Source: Bacillota bacterium
Lineage (GTDB): Bacteria; Bacillota; Clostridia; Lachnospirales; Lachnospiraceae
Assembly: GCA_023435895.1 (NCBI GenBank)
Contig: JAEZLH010000010.1
Location: 157,702 to 221,701, forward strand
Length of the DNA stretch: 64,000 bases
Direction of reading: 5' to 3'
The notes beneath the pieces are model-generated. The model worked only from the letters and a program-made list of their open reading frames with translations. It made no database searches and was not told the origin of the DNA. The position numbers were made by a program, and so were the translations under genes. Shown here in pieces: positions 16,402 through 24,348 of the stretch. How positions within the stretch are numbered: the stretch's first letter is position 1; each line of letters opens with the position of its first letter.

Positions 16402-18297
16402 ATGAGCAATAAATTAACGGAAAACAGTCGATTTAAGGATGTATACCAAAATCCAATCGGCTATGATATCCTCACTAGATTACTACAGCAAATGAATATG
16501 AATGAATCAATGGTTACCAACCCCATGGTGAGTAATCTTCCTCTAAGGAGGGTGATTTTATTAACCCGAAGGTCATTTGGAGAAGGCTTTATGGATACAC
16601 TTTTAAAGCTTTTAAACAGCGAGCCGGACTTGCCGGAAACTTCGGAATGTGAGGTGGATAGGAAGTGGTGGAAACAAGCAGTATTTTACCAGATCTATCC
16701 ACGCAGCTTTCAGGATTTTGATGGGGATGGGGTCGGTGATTTAAAGGGGATTATCACGAGACTGGATTATTTAAAGGATTTGGGGGTCGATGCAATCTGG
16801 CTTTCTCCAATCTATGACTCGCCTAATGATGACAATGGTTATGATATCAGGGACTATTACAGTATCATGAAGGAATTTGGTACGATGGATGATTTTGATG
16901 AACTTCTGCGGGAAATACACAAGAGGGATATGAAATTAATTATGGATATGGTAATCAACCATACCTCGGATGAACATCCTTGGTTTCAAGCGGCAGTTAA
17001 CGATACTTCTTCGGAATATCATGATTACTATCTCTTCAAAAAAACGGAAGATAACATTGAACCGAATAATTGGACTTCGTTTTTTGGTGGAAGTGCATGG
17101 AATTATTACGAGCAGAACAAAGAATGGGGCTTGCATTTATTCTCAAAGAAGCAAATGGATCTGAATTGGGATAATGAAAAGGTGAGAGAAGAAATCAAGA
17201 GTATGATTCGTTGGTGGCTTGAAAAGGGTGTGGACGGCTTTCGGCTGGATGTAATCAATTATATCTCAAAATCAAAAGATCTCCCTGATGGTGATGAAAA
17301 TGTCGGGAAGATGATGGGGTATTATGGAATTGAACATTATTTTTATGGTCCAAAGCTTCATTCCTATCTCAGAGAGTTAAGAAAAGATGTCTTTGAACCC
17401 TATGAAGCCTTTACCGTGGGAGAAACCCCAGGGGTTGGAAGAGAGATGGGGAAGTTATTAACCGCAGATAATCGAAAAGAACTGGATATGATTTTTTCCT
17501 TTGATCACCTGGAAAATCCGGGACATATGAGATTTGATAACTATAAATATGACCTAAATATTTTGAAAGCACATCTTTGTAACTGGATGGAGAATTACAC
17601 AAATCATTGCTGGATGTCATTATTCTATGAAAATCATGACAATCCAAGAATGATATCAAAGGTAAACTCAGATCCTCAGGTAAGAACGGTTCTTGCAAAG
17701 CTTTTGGCAATGCTTCAGCTTACCTTAAAGGGGACACCTTTCCTTTATCAGGGACAGGAAATCGGAAGTGTTAATAAAGCATTTGCTTCAATTAACGAGA
17801 TTAAAGATGTGGAGAGCATTAATCTATATCAGGAAATACTTCCAAAGCTGGGGGAAGAAGCTGCCATGAGAAAGATACTTTGCGGAACCAGAGATCATGC
17901 AAGAACACCGATGCAGTGGAATGGGGAGAAATTTGGAGGCTTTTCAAAAAATCGTCCCTGGATTGATTTGAATGATGATTATAAGGAGTGGAATGTTGAA
18001 AAGCAATTGTCAGAAGAAGATTCTGTATTAAATTTTTATAAGAGCTTAATCCGATTAAGGAAGGAGCATTCCGCGTTAATATATGGTGAATTTTTAGCTA
18101 TGGATAAAGGAAGAAAAGATATATTCAATTATTTTCGGACGCTGGAGGAAGAGGGCTTTTATATCGAGTGCAATTTGAGTAATCATCCGGTTAGAAGAAT
18201 TAGATGGGCGAAAGGATATCAATTGATTTTGTCAAATTATGTTCAGCCGGATAAAGTATTAAGACCATATGAGGCGAACTTGTATCGATTTCAATAA
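16402..18297 (+). CDS. GH13 alpha-glucosidase with extra N-terminal domain
   Basis: 631-residue glycoside hydrolase of the oligo-1,6-glucosidase / trehalose-6-phosphate hydrolase branch. The barrel starts at about residue 89 (WWKQAVFYQIYPRSFQDF). Catalytic residues are Asp283 in GFRLDVIN, Glu341 in VGETPG and Asp413 in ENHDNPR, followed by TPFLYQGQEIG and ARTPMQWN. Residues 1-85 form a separate unit (NPIGYDILTRLLQQM, LPLRRVILLTRR, GFMDTLLKLLN) not found in the standard enzyme. No signal peptide, so it acts on imported oligosaccharides. A clear GGAGG precedes the ATG. No sugar transporter is adjacent. Exact substrate uncertain. Confidence 0.9.
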   Translation: MSNKLTENSRFKDVYQNPIGYDILTRLLQQMNMNESMVTNPMVSNLPLRRVILLTRRSFGEGFMDTLLKLLNSEPDLPETSECEVDRKWWKQAVFYQIYPRSFQDFDGDGVGDLKGIITRLDYLKDLGVDAIWLSPIYDSPNDDNGYDIRDYYSIMKEFGTMDDFDELLREIHKRDMKLIMDMVINHTSDEHPWFQAAVNDTSSEYHDYYLFKKTEDNIEPNNWTSFFGGSAWNYYEQNKEWGLHLFSKKQMDLNWDNEKVREEIKSMIRWWLEKGVDGFRLDVINYISKSKDLPDGDENVGKMMGYYGIEHYFYGPKLHSYLRELRKDVFEPYEAFTVGETPGVGREMGKLLTADNRKELDMIFSFDHLENPGHMRFDNYKYDLNILKAHLCNWMENYTNHCWMSLFYENHDNPRMISKVNSDPQVRTVLAKLLAMLQLTLKGTPFLYQGQEIGSVNKAFASINEIKDVESINLYQEILPKLGEEAAMRKILCGTRDHARTPMQWNGEKFGGFSKNRPWIDLNDDYKEWNVEKQLSEEDSVLNFYKSLIRLRKEHSALIYGEFLAMDKGRKDIFNYFRTLEEEGFYIECNLSNHPVRRIRWAKGYQLILSNYVQPDKVLRPYEANLYRFQ

Positions 18298-18527
18298 TTA
18301 AGGTGGCATGATAAACGTCCGTTTTTAATGTGGCAATTGCAATGCCAATGACCCTTTGAAAGGACTTTTGATACCCTATTAACAATTTAGAAAAAAGAGT
18401 TTCACATAGAATTGAATAGATGTTAACAAGAGATTGATAGAACTTTAGGGAAGAAGGAAGTAGAATCAAGCTAAAGATAGAGTATCGGAGGAGGACGATA
18501 ATATAATATTGTCGACCTGAATGATAA

Positions 18528-18610
18528 GGTTGAAAGCAGCAACTTTCAACCAAAAAATCTGTGTTTGCGTTATCCTCGGCACGGATTTGGAGGCGCAAAA
18601 ATTCTTGCGC
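18528..18610 (+). promoter_or_regulatory. Structured leader with alternative hairpins
   Basis: Three successive stems precede the phospholipase-like gene: GGTTGAAAG/CTTTCAACC (18528-18551), AATCTGTG/CACGGATT (18556-18587) and GCGCAA/TTGCGC (18593-18610), the last just before the GGAGG. TTTGCG (18564-18569) can instead pair with CGCAAA (18594-18599), excluding the third stem. It belongs to no riboswitch class I recognise. The rest of the 18298-18527 gap shows no gene. Confidence 0.45.
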
Positions 18611-18627
18611 AGAAAATGGAGGTAACG

Positions 18628-19215
18628 ATGAATAAGGGTTCTCATATTTCACTAGCACTTTTCCTACTTGAGAGAGAAGAACTAAAAGGATTGAACCAAC
18701 ATAGAAGAGCATTGTTAATGGGCAGTATCTTGCCGGATTGCCTTCCGTCCTTCTTAACCACGAGACATACGATTACAGAAACATTTGAACTGGTAAAAGC
18801 TGAAATTCATAAATTATCGGGTGAATATCATAAGCAAAAGGGAATATCAAAGTCTTTTTGTATTCATCTTGGAATGGTCTTGCATTATCTGGCGGATTAT
18901 TTTACGACTCCTCACAATCCAGGATTTAGCGGAACAGTAAGAAATCACATTGATTATGAACGTGCCTTACAGGTATATATTCAGTGCTATTTTGAAAATG
19001 GTGTCATAGTGGCTGAAGAGCAGGATATGGAAGAAAATGAAACACTCTTTGAATATATAGTAGAACTTCACAATCAATATTTGAATGAAGCAAGAAGTTT
19101 AATAACAGATTGTGAATATATCACTAGAATCTGTTATCAAGCTGCAAAAATACTAATGAAAGGCTTGAAGATTCCTGATATAGCAGAGGAAAGAGAGCAG
19201 GAAGTAGCAGCATGA
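18628..19215 (+). CDS. Zinc-dependent phospholipase C family protein
   Basis: 195-residue protein beginning MNKGSHISLALFLL, with RALLMGSILPDCLPSF, a long His-containing middle (HLGMVLHYLADYFTTPHN) and a helical C-terminus. The pattern of N-terminal His, Asp after ILP, and the HYLADYFTTPHN segment is that of the zinc-dependent phospholipase C/S1-P1 nuclease-like family that is common in clostridia. No signal peptide is evident, so it is unlikely to be a secreted toxin; the true substrate is unknown. ATG 18628 follows GGAGG by five bases. A structured leader lies directly upstream and a strong terminator downstream. Confidence 0.75.
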   Translation: MNKGSHISLALFLLEREELKGLNQHRRALLMGSILPDCLPSFLTTRHTITETFELVKAEIHKLSGEYHKQKGISKSFCIHLGMVLHYLADYFTTPHNPGFSGTVRNHIDYERALQVYIQCYFENGVIVAEEQDMEENETLFEYIVELHNQYLNEARSLITDCEYITRICYQAAKILMKGLKIPDIAEEREQEVAA

Positions 19216-19249
19216 TTTATCATTTTTGGGGAATGACTATCAATAGATT

Positions 19250-19289
19250 GAAAAATCGGAGGTAACGAATTGCGTGCCTCCGATTTTTG
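19250..19289 (+). terminator. Terminator after the phospholipase-like gene
   Basis: AAAAATCGGAGG and CCTCCGATTTTT form a perfect 12-bp stem ending in a T run. Confidence 0.88.
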
Positions 19290-19358
19290 TTATGTTCATT
19301 ATGTTTTGTTATGTTCATTATGGTTTGTTAATGTTCATAATGTTCATAATGTTTTGTT
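19290..19358. repeat. Imperfect short tandem repeats
   Basis: Units such as TTATGTTCATTATG and TTTTGTT recur about four times over 70 bases, partly inverted (GTTCATAATG). The remaining sequence up to 19555 is AT-rich, probably holding the ogt promoter; nothing else was recognised. Confidence 0.6.
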
Positions 19359-19555
19359 CTGTGAAACATAGTTTGTTATATCTTGGATATTGCTAGGCTT
19401 GGAAAGTACAGTTGGATATTTTTATTAATTATGTTACAATATAACAACATAGCAATAGATACAGTTTAAGAAGGTTAAGATATCTTCTGTTTATAGTTAC
19501 AATACCAGTTGATAACACCAAACACAACATCAGATCCGAAAGGAGTGAATAGGAT

Positions 19556-20059
19556 ATGGAAAGAGCTTCTATCTATAAGACGAGCATAGGCAGGTTCTTA
19601 ATGATTGAGGATGGCGAAGCAATTACAGGTTTGCGTTTGTATACCGAGGATGAGAATGAGATATCCGACGAGCAGCTTTTGGTGGATTACGAAGTATCGC
19701 AATCTCCTCTTATGAAGATAACGGCCAAGCAGCTTGAAGAATATCTGAAAGGAACAAGAAAAAGTTTTGATGTCAAAATCAATCCAAAGGGTACTGAATT
19801 TCAGAAGAAGGTTTGGGAAGCGTTACGAGCAATTCCCTATGGTGAAACCAGAACCTATAAGCAGATTGCTGAAGCGGTTGGAAACCCGAAGGCTTCCAGA
19901 GCAGTGGGCATGGCAAATAATAAAAATCCAATTATCTGCATTACACCCTGTCACCGAGTAATCGGAGCCAATAATAAATTAGTAGGTTTTGCCTGTGGTT
20001 TAGAGGTAAAGGAGCAGTTGCTTCGTATGGAAAATAAAAATTTCTCAATAAAGCACTAA
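19556..20059 (+). CDS. ogt: Methylated-DNA-protein-cysteine methyltransferase
   Basis: DNA repair suicide enzyme of 167 residues that removes alkyl groups from O6-alkylguanine. The C-terminal domain shows GTEFQKKVWEALRAIPYGET, the helix-turn-helix with the arginine finger in NPKASRAVGMAN, and the acceptor Cys132 in PCHRVIG. The N-terminal ribonuclease-like half is present at normal length. AAAGGAGTGA precedes the ATG. No Ada-type regulator is nearby. Confidence 0.94.
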   Translation: MERASIYKTSIGRFLMIEDGEAITGLRLYTEDENEISDEQLLVDYEVSQSPLMKITAKQLEEYLKGTRKSFDVKINPKGTEFQKKVWEALRAIPYGETRTYKQIAEAVGNPKASRAVGMANNKNPIICITPCHRVIGANNKLVGFACGLEVKEQLLRMENKNFSIKH

Positions 20060-20079
20060 TGTTAATAGGGTTATAAAAA

Positions 20080-20211
20080 ATGAATATAATAATTTGGGAT
20101 GAAAACGATTTAGTATCCCGATTGCATCGAGAGGGAATTTGTGTGGTTTCGCTTTTGGAACTGTATAAGTTCAATTTCACAATAGATGAATTCTTTGCCC
20201 TCGACGCATAA
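20080..20211 (+). CDS. Possible 43-residue protein
   Basis: A frame starting at ATG 20080, 9 bases after AGGG, would give 43 residues beginning MNIIIWDENDLVSRLHR and ending DEFFALDA. It fills the gap between ogt and the M3 peptidase on the same strand. Composition looks protein-like but no family was recognised. Confidence 0.3.
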   Translation: MNIIIWDENDLVSRLHREGICVVSLLELYKFNFTIDEFFALDA

Positions 20212-20242
20212 ATAAAATTATCATAAGAAGACGGAGGTCACA

Positions 20243-21997
20243 ATGAATAAGGAATGGTCATTGGATATACTTTATAAAGGATTTGATGATTCAAATTACG
20301 TAAAAGATAAGGAAGCACTTGTTAATCTGGCGAAGGAGTTAGAGGATTTTTGCAGTACTTTATCAGGTCAAAATAAGGATGAAGCTACCTTGGTAAAAGC
20401 AATTGAATACCTTGAGAAATATCAATTGCTTTCAACAAAATTAAATTATTATGTAAATCTGTGCATTTCAGTCAATACATCCGATAGTACAACAGTAAAT
20501 GAAACCAACGGGATTGAGAGACAGGTTAGCATGTCCTCGAAGGCGTTGGCGATGATTCATAAATTTATTGCTGGTTACGATAACCTGGAGAGCTATTATG
20601 AGAGTTATCCGAAATTAAAAGAATATGATTACTTTATCTCTGAAATCAAGAAAGATGCAAAGCATCTATTAAGTGATGATGTAGAGGACGTAATTGCAAA
20701 GCTGAATATTTCTGCAGGTTCCGCATGGGGAAGTATGCAAAGCTTCCTGACTTCCACCCTTGAGGTGGAATACCGTGGGGAGGTTATTACCTTACCCGAG
20801 GTTCGTAATTTAGCACACAGTGAGGATGCCCAGGTTCGTAAAGATGCCTATGAAGCAGAGTTAAAAGCTTATGAAAAAATAAAGGATGCAATTAGCTATT
20901 CTTTGAATAATATTAAGACACAGGTAAATACCATCTGTGATTTAAGAGGATATGAATCACCGCTATCCATGACCTTAAGTAATTCCAAAATGAAGAAAGA
21001 GACACTGGATGCCATGTTAGAGGCAATTCGTGAGTCCCTTCCGTCTTTCCATAAATATTTGAAGCATAAGTCAAAAATTATGGGACATCAGGGCAGTTTA
21101 CCTTGGTTTGACATGTTTGCACCGATTGGTGAAACCAATACGAAATTCACCACGGAGGAGGCAAAGGATTATTTAGTGAAGCACTTTAAAGGCTTTTCAG
21201 AGGATCTTGCTACTATGGTAGAGGAAGCATTTGATCATTCCTGGATTGACTTTTATCCAAAGAAGGGTAAGGTTGGTGGTGCTTTCTGCGAAAATCTTCC
21301 TTTCGTAAAAGAGAGCAGAATACTCACGAACTTTACTGGTTCACTGAATGATGTGGTTACACTGGCTCATGAACTTGGTCACGCATATCATGGACTGAAT
21401 ATTCAGGAGCATCTGCCGCTAAATGTTGATTATAGCATGCCGGTTGCCGAGACCGCATCCACCTTTAATGAAGGAATCATTATGGAAGCAGCAATCGAAG
21501 CAGCAGAAGGCAGAGAAAAGATTGCATTAATTGAAAGTCAACTTCAGGATGTGACACAGATTATTTGCGACATTTATTCCAGATTCTTATTTGAGAGCAA
21601 TGTATTTGAGAAAAGCAAGGCGGGCTTCTTGTTTGCAGATGAATTGAATGAAATTATGCTGCAAGCACAAAAGGATGCTTACGGTGATGGACTGGATCAT
21701 TCCACACTTCATCCTTATATGTGGGTGGTGAAAGGGCATTATTACTCAGAACATTTGAGCTTTTATAATTTTCCATATGCGTTTGGCGGATTGTTGGCGA
21801 GAGGACTGTATGAAAAATATAAGAAAGAAGGAGAAGCCTTTGTTCCAAAATACAAAGCATTTTTAAAGGCTACCACAATTATGAGTGTAGAGAATGCTGC
21901 TGCACAAGCTGATATCAATTTGGAAGATCCGGAGTTTTGGAGAATGAGTCTTGGGACAGTTGAAGATTTGATTGAGGAGTTTGTTCGATTAGCGTAA
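20243..21997 (+). CDS. pepF: Oligoendopeptidase F family M3 peptidase
   Basis: Zinc metallopeptidase of 584 residues, full length for the PepF/M3B group. The HExxH motif is AHELGHAYHG with zinc ligands His376 and His380 and catalytic Glu377; the third ligand lies in ETASTFNEG about 25 residues on. The helical N-terminal half closes over a channel that admits only short peptides. Cytosolic turnover of oligopeptides is the likely role. GGAGG precedes the ATG. Single-gene unit or downstream of the small frame at 20080. Confidence 0.93.
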   Translation: MNKEWSLDILYKGFDDSNYVKDKEALVNLAKELEDFCSTLSGQNKDEATLVKAIEYLEKYQLLSTKLNYYVNLCISVNTSDSTTVNETNGIERQVSMSSKALAMIHKFIAGYDNLESYYESYPKLKEYDYFISEIKKDAKHLLSDDVEDVIAKLNISAGSAWGSMQSFLTSTLEVEYRGEVITLPEVRNLAHSEDAQVRKDAYEAELKAYEKIKDAISYSLNNIKTQVNTICDLRGYESPLSMTLSNSKMKKETLDAMLEAIRESLPSFHKYLKHKSKIMGHQGSLPWFDMFAPIGETNTKFTTEEAKDYLVKHFKGFSEDLATMVEEAFDHSWIDFYPKKGKVGGAFCENLPFVKESRILTNFTGSLNDVVTLAHELGHAYHGLNIQEHLPLNVDYSMPVAETASTFNEGIIMEAAIEAAEGREKIALIESQLQDVTQIICDIYSRFLFESNVFEKSKAGFLFADELNEIMLQAQKDAYGDGLDHSTLHPYMWVVKGHYYSEHLSFYNFPYAFGGLLARGLYEKYKKEGEAFVPKYKAFLKATTIMSVENAAAQADINLEDPEFWRMSLGTVEDLIEEFVRLA

Positions 21998-22182
21998 GAT
22001 TATGACATTTATAATACCAAAATTGATTAAAAAACAAAAAAAGTGGAATATGTAATATCACATAAAATTAAGAAATGGTCAGATACTAAACTTGTAGCAA
22101 TGTATCATGATTAAAGTTTTCTGTTAACAATAACTGACTTTGTTTTGCAGTCATAACAGATGCTTTAAGAAAGGAGCAGGTT

Positions 22183-22386
22183 ATGAGTTTAGTAAATGAA
22201 CAGCTTCCGGAAGGTCTTGGCTTTCGTTTGGCAATGGATATGAAGGCAATGTCCAATTTTGTAAATATGCCGGATGCAAATAAAAAACAGATGATTAATT
22301 ATATTGAAAGTTCCACGACTGGAGATGAGGCGAAGAACCGGGTTACTGAAGTGGTTAGTAATCTTCATAATGGGGGAGCGTTCTGA
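22183..22386 (+). CDS. Small conserved helical protein, unknown function
   Basis: 67-residue protein with LPEGLGFRLAMDMKAMSNF and DANKKQMINYIESS, probably three helices. Similar 60-70 residue proteins occur in many clostridia, with a GFGMALA-like start and a helix carrying a Y-I or I-x-H motif, but no function is assigned as far as I know. A distant likeness to the C-terminal helices of YdeI-type proteins is possible. AAAGGAGCAGG precedes the ATG. It ends before a hairpin shared with the convergent degV. Confidence 0.65.
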   Translation: MSLVNEQLPEGLGFRLAMDMKAMSNFVNMPDANKKQMINYIESSTTGDEAKNRVTEVVSNLHNGGAF

Positions 22387-22465
22387 AATCCGGAGGATAG
22401 GTACAATTGGAATTGTCTGAAAAGAGCAATGAATCTATATTTATATAATGGAACAGATTGAAATA

Positions 22466-22516
22466 AAAAGCTGTTGAAGTTTGATTTAAAAATCAAGTTC
22501 AACAGCTTTGCTTTTA
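22466..22516. terminator. Bidirectional hairpin terminator
   Basis: AAAGCTGTTGAA and TTCAACAGCTTT form the stem, extended by GATTT/AATC near the loop. It lies between convergent genes and has A/T runs on both sides. Confidence 0.8.
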
Positions 22517-22574
22517 TAAAGATATATTATCTAAATCATTGACAATCTAGGTAAGGAGAACCCTAATTCATGTA

Positions 22575-23444
22575 TTATCGTTCACTGCCCATAAAGAATA
22601 GTGCGATGGTTCCTGGACCTGCATGGGAGCCAATGGTAGGGCTAATCATATTGATAAGACATTGGTCGATATGAAGGCGTTCCTTAATCGTGGATGCGAC
22701 AAATTGTGCATCTTCTAAGCTATCGCCATGGCTGATAAATACAATATCATTTTTAATGGGATAATTCTTGGTTTTTTCCTCCATTAAGTCGACTAAAGTA
22801 GTCAGGGCTTTCTTTCTGCCTCTTACATTATTAAGAGGTAATAATCGACCTTCGTTATTTACATGCAACACCGGTTTAACATTGATTAAAGTTCCAATAA
22901 TTGCGGATGCTTTGGATACACGACCTCCGCGGTGTAAGTGATGTAAATCATCTACGGTAAACAGATGACATAGATTTAATTTGTTGCTTTCCAGCCACTG
23001 GGCTACTTTGTCAATGGATTTTCCGCTCTCTTTTAACTGTACAGCCTTATGAACTAATAAGCCTTCACCCATAGAAGCACAAAGAGAATCAATAACAATA
23101 ATCTTTGCATCCGGATTCTCTTCGCATAACTCAATTGCTGTGGTGGCAGCCACGGAGCAGCTTCCGCTGAGCGGTGAGGAAAATGCGATATGAAGGATAT
23201 CATAGCCTTTTTGAAGCAGATTGGTAAAAACATTTCTAGCGGTATCCGGATTGACGGCCATGGTTGTCGGCATAGCACCATTTCTCATGATTTTATAGAA
23301 TTCCTTTGGATCAAGGGCATTCTCTTCTCCATACACAGTTTCATTAATACTGTAATATAAGGGAAGGAGAGAAATATTATGTTGATCCAGATACTCCTGA
23401 GGTAAATCGCAGGTTGTATCGGTAGTAATAATGAATTGTTTCAT
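22575..23444 (-). CDS. DegV family fatty acid binding protein (second copy)
   Basis: 289-residue DegV/FakB-type protein with IITTDTTCDLPQEYL, the pocket segment NGAMPTTMAVNPD, FSSPLSGSC and HHLHRGGRVSKAS. It is a paralogue of the protein at 11215-12066 but clearly diverged, suggesting a different fatty acid specificity. The stop lies near the convergent hairpin at 22466-22516. On the minus strand AAAGGATC precedes the ATG. Confidence 0.9.
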   Translation of the reverse strand: MKQFIITTDTTCDLPQEYLDQHNISLLPLYYSINETVYGEENALDPKEFYKIMRNGAMPTTMAVNPDTARNVFTNLLQKGYDILHIAFSSPLSGSCSVAATTAIELCEENPDAKIIVIDSLCASMGEGLLVHKAVQLKESGKSIDKVAQWLESNKLNLCHLFTVDDLHHLHRGGRVSKASAIIGTLINVKPVLHVNNEGRLLPLNNVRGRKKALTTLVDLMEEKTKNYPIKNDIVFISHGDSLEDAQFVASTIKERLHIDQCLINMISPTIGSHAGPGTIALFFMGSER

Positions 23445-23746
23445 AAGCTATACGATCCTTTCATAGAAAAATAATGAAATGAGTTGCGTGGTTATAATCG
23501 GAATAAGCAAAATCGGAAATATATGTAGTAATCATAACGACATCATACATTATAACATACCATAAATACATGTATCAATATTTTTCCGACAGATAGTAAA
23601 ATTTCTGAATGAATGACAGTTTGGTCTTGTCTACCTAAGTGAGAACGTCTCATCCATGAGAATTATTTCTCCCGGGTTTTTATAACGTAAAATTCTATAC
23701 TGTTCCTTGCAGGAGTTTCCTACTCTTAGAATTGCGCAAAAAATAC

Positions 23747-23775
23747 TTTTCTTATGCATATACATATGTTATAAT
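23747..23775 (+). promoter_or_regulatory. Likely promoter of the SCIFF gene
   Basis: A perfect TATAAT (23770-23775) stands 17 bases after a weak TTTTCT box (23747-23752), 32 bases before the SCIFF start. The region 23445-23746 further upstream holds a GAGAACGTCTC/GAGAATTATTTCTC hairpin-like stretch and no gene. Confidence 0.5.
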
Positions 23776-23807
23776 ACAAAAAGTTATTGATGTTAAGGAG
23801 GCTAACA

Positions 23808-23948
23808 ATGAAACATATTCAGACTTTAAACACAAAAAACCTTAAAGATACTATGAAAAAAGGTGGATGCGGCGAGTGTCAAACATCCTGCCAGTCAGCA
23901 TGTAAGACATCTTGTACAGTTGGCAATCAGAGCTGCGAGAACAAATAG
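23808..23948 (+). CDS. scfA: SCIFF ranthipeptide precursor
   Basis: 46-residue precursor of the SCIFF family (six cysteines in forty-five residues). The leader is MKHIQTLNTKNLKDTMKKGG and the core has cysteines at 21, 24, 28, 32, 36 and 43 in the spacing typical of the family. The radical SAM maturase at 24349-25779 installs thioether links between Cys thiols and other residues in this type of peptide. AAGGAGG lies 6-7 bases before the ATG. SCIFF is almost universal in Clostridia and has been linked to quorum sensing and metabolism in some species. The gene was too short for routine gene finding. Confidence 0.96.
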   Translation: MKHIQTLNTKNLKDTMKKGGCGECQTSCQSACKTSCTVGNQSCENK

Positions 23949-24006
23949 ATAATCGGTACATAAAGCACGCAATCTGATTCGGCAATTACATTTGGAACGA
24001 TGATGG

Positions 24007-24041
24007 AGGTGTCTTAAGAGGCTTGCCAACTTGAGACACCT
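24007..24041 (+). terminator. Hairpin between SCIFF and its maturase
   Basis: AGGTGTCT and AGACACCT pair, with TTAAG/CTTG extending the stem, followed by TTAATTT. It probably ends most transcripts after the peptide gene, so less maturase is made. Confidence 0.65.
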
Positions 24042-24118
24042 TTAATTTGCGCTCGTATCGAACCGGAACATTTGGTTTGAGAGATTATTCTAAAGTGAAA
24101 AGAAGGGATTGGGGCTGC

Positions 24119-24160
24119 CTTAAAATATTTTCATCCAGTTTAGCAGGGAAATATTTTAAG
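24119..24160 (+). promoter_or_regulatory. Second hairpin before the maturase gene
   Basis: CTTAAAATATTT (24119-24130) and AAATATTTTAAG (24149-24160) are perfect 12-base complements. It lies in the 400-base spacer between SCIFF and maturase and has no T run, so it may be a regulatory or mRNA-processing structure. Confidence 0.5.
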
Positions 24161-24348
24161 ACAGTCCTATTCGTTGTTAAAAATGATTCGATTGTCAAAA
24201 GTCCTGTTTATATTGTGGGAATAACAATGTGCATAAAGCCAAATACTCATTTTTCTTTATGCAAATTGTTAATGAAATCTTTGAAGGAGCTTTCGACACC
24301 CGAATCAAACATTCTTATAGTGAATGTTTTTGTAAAGGAGGAAGAAAA

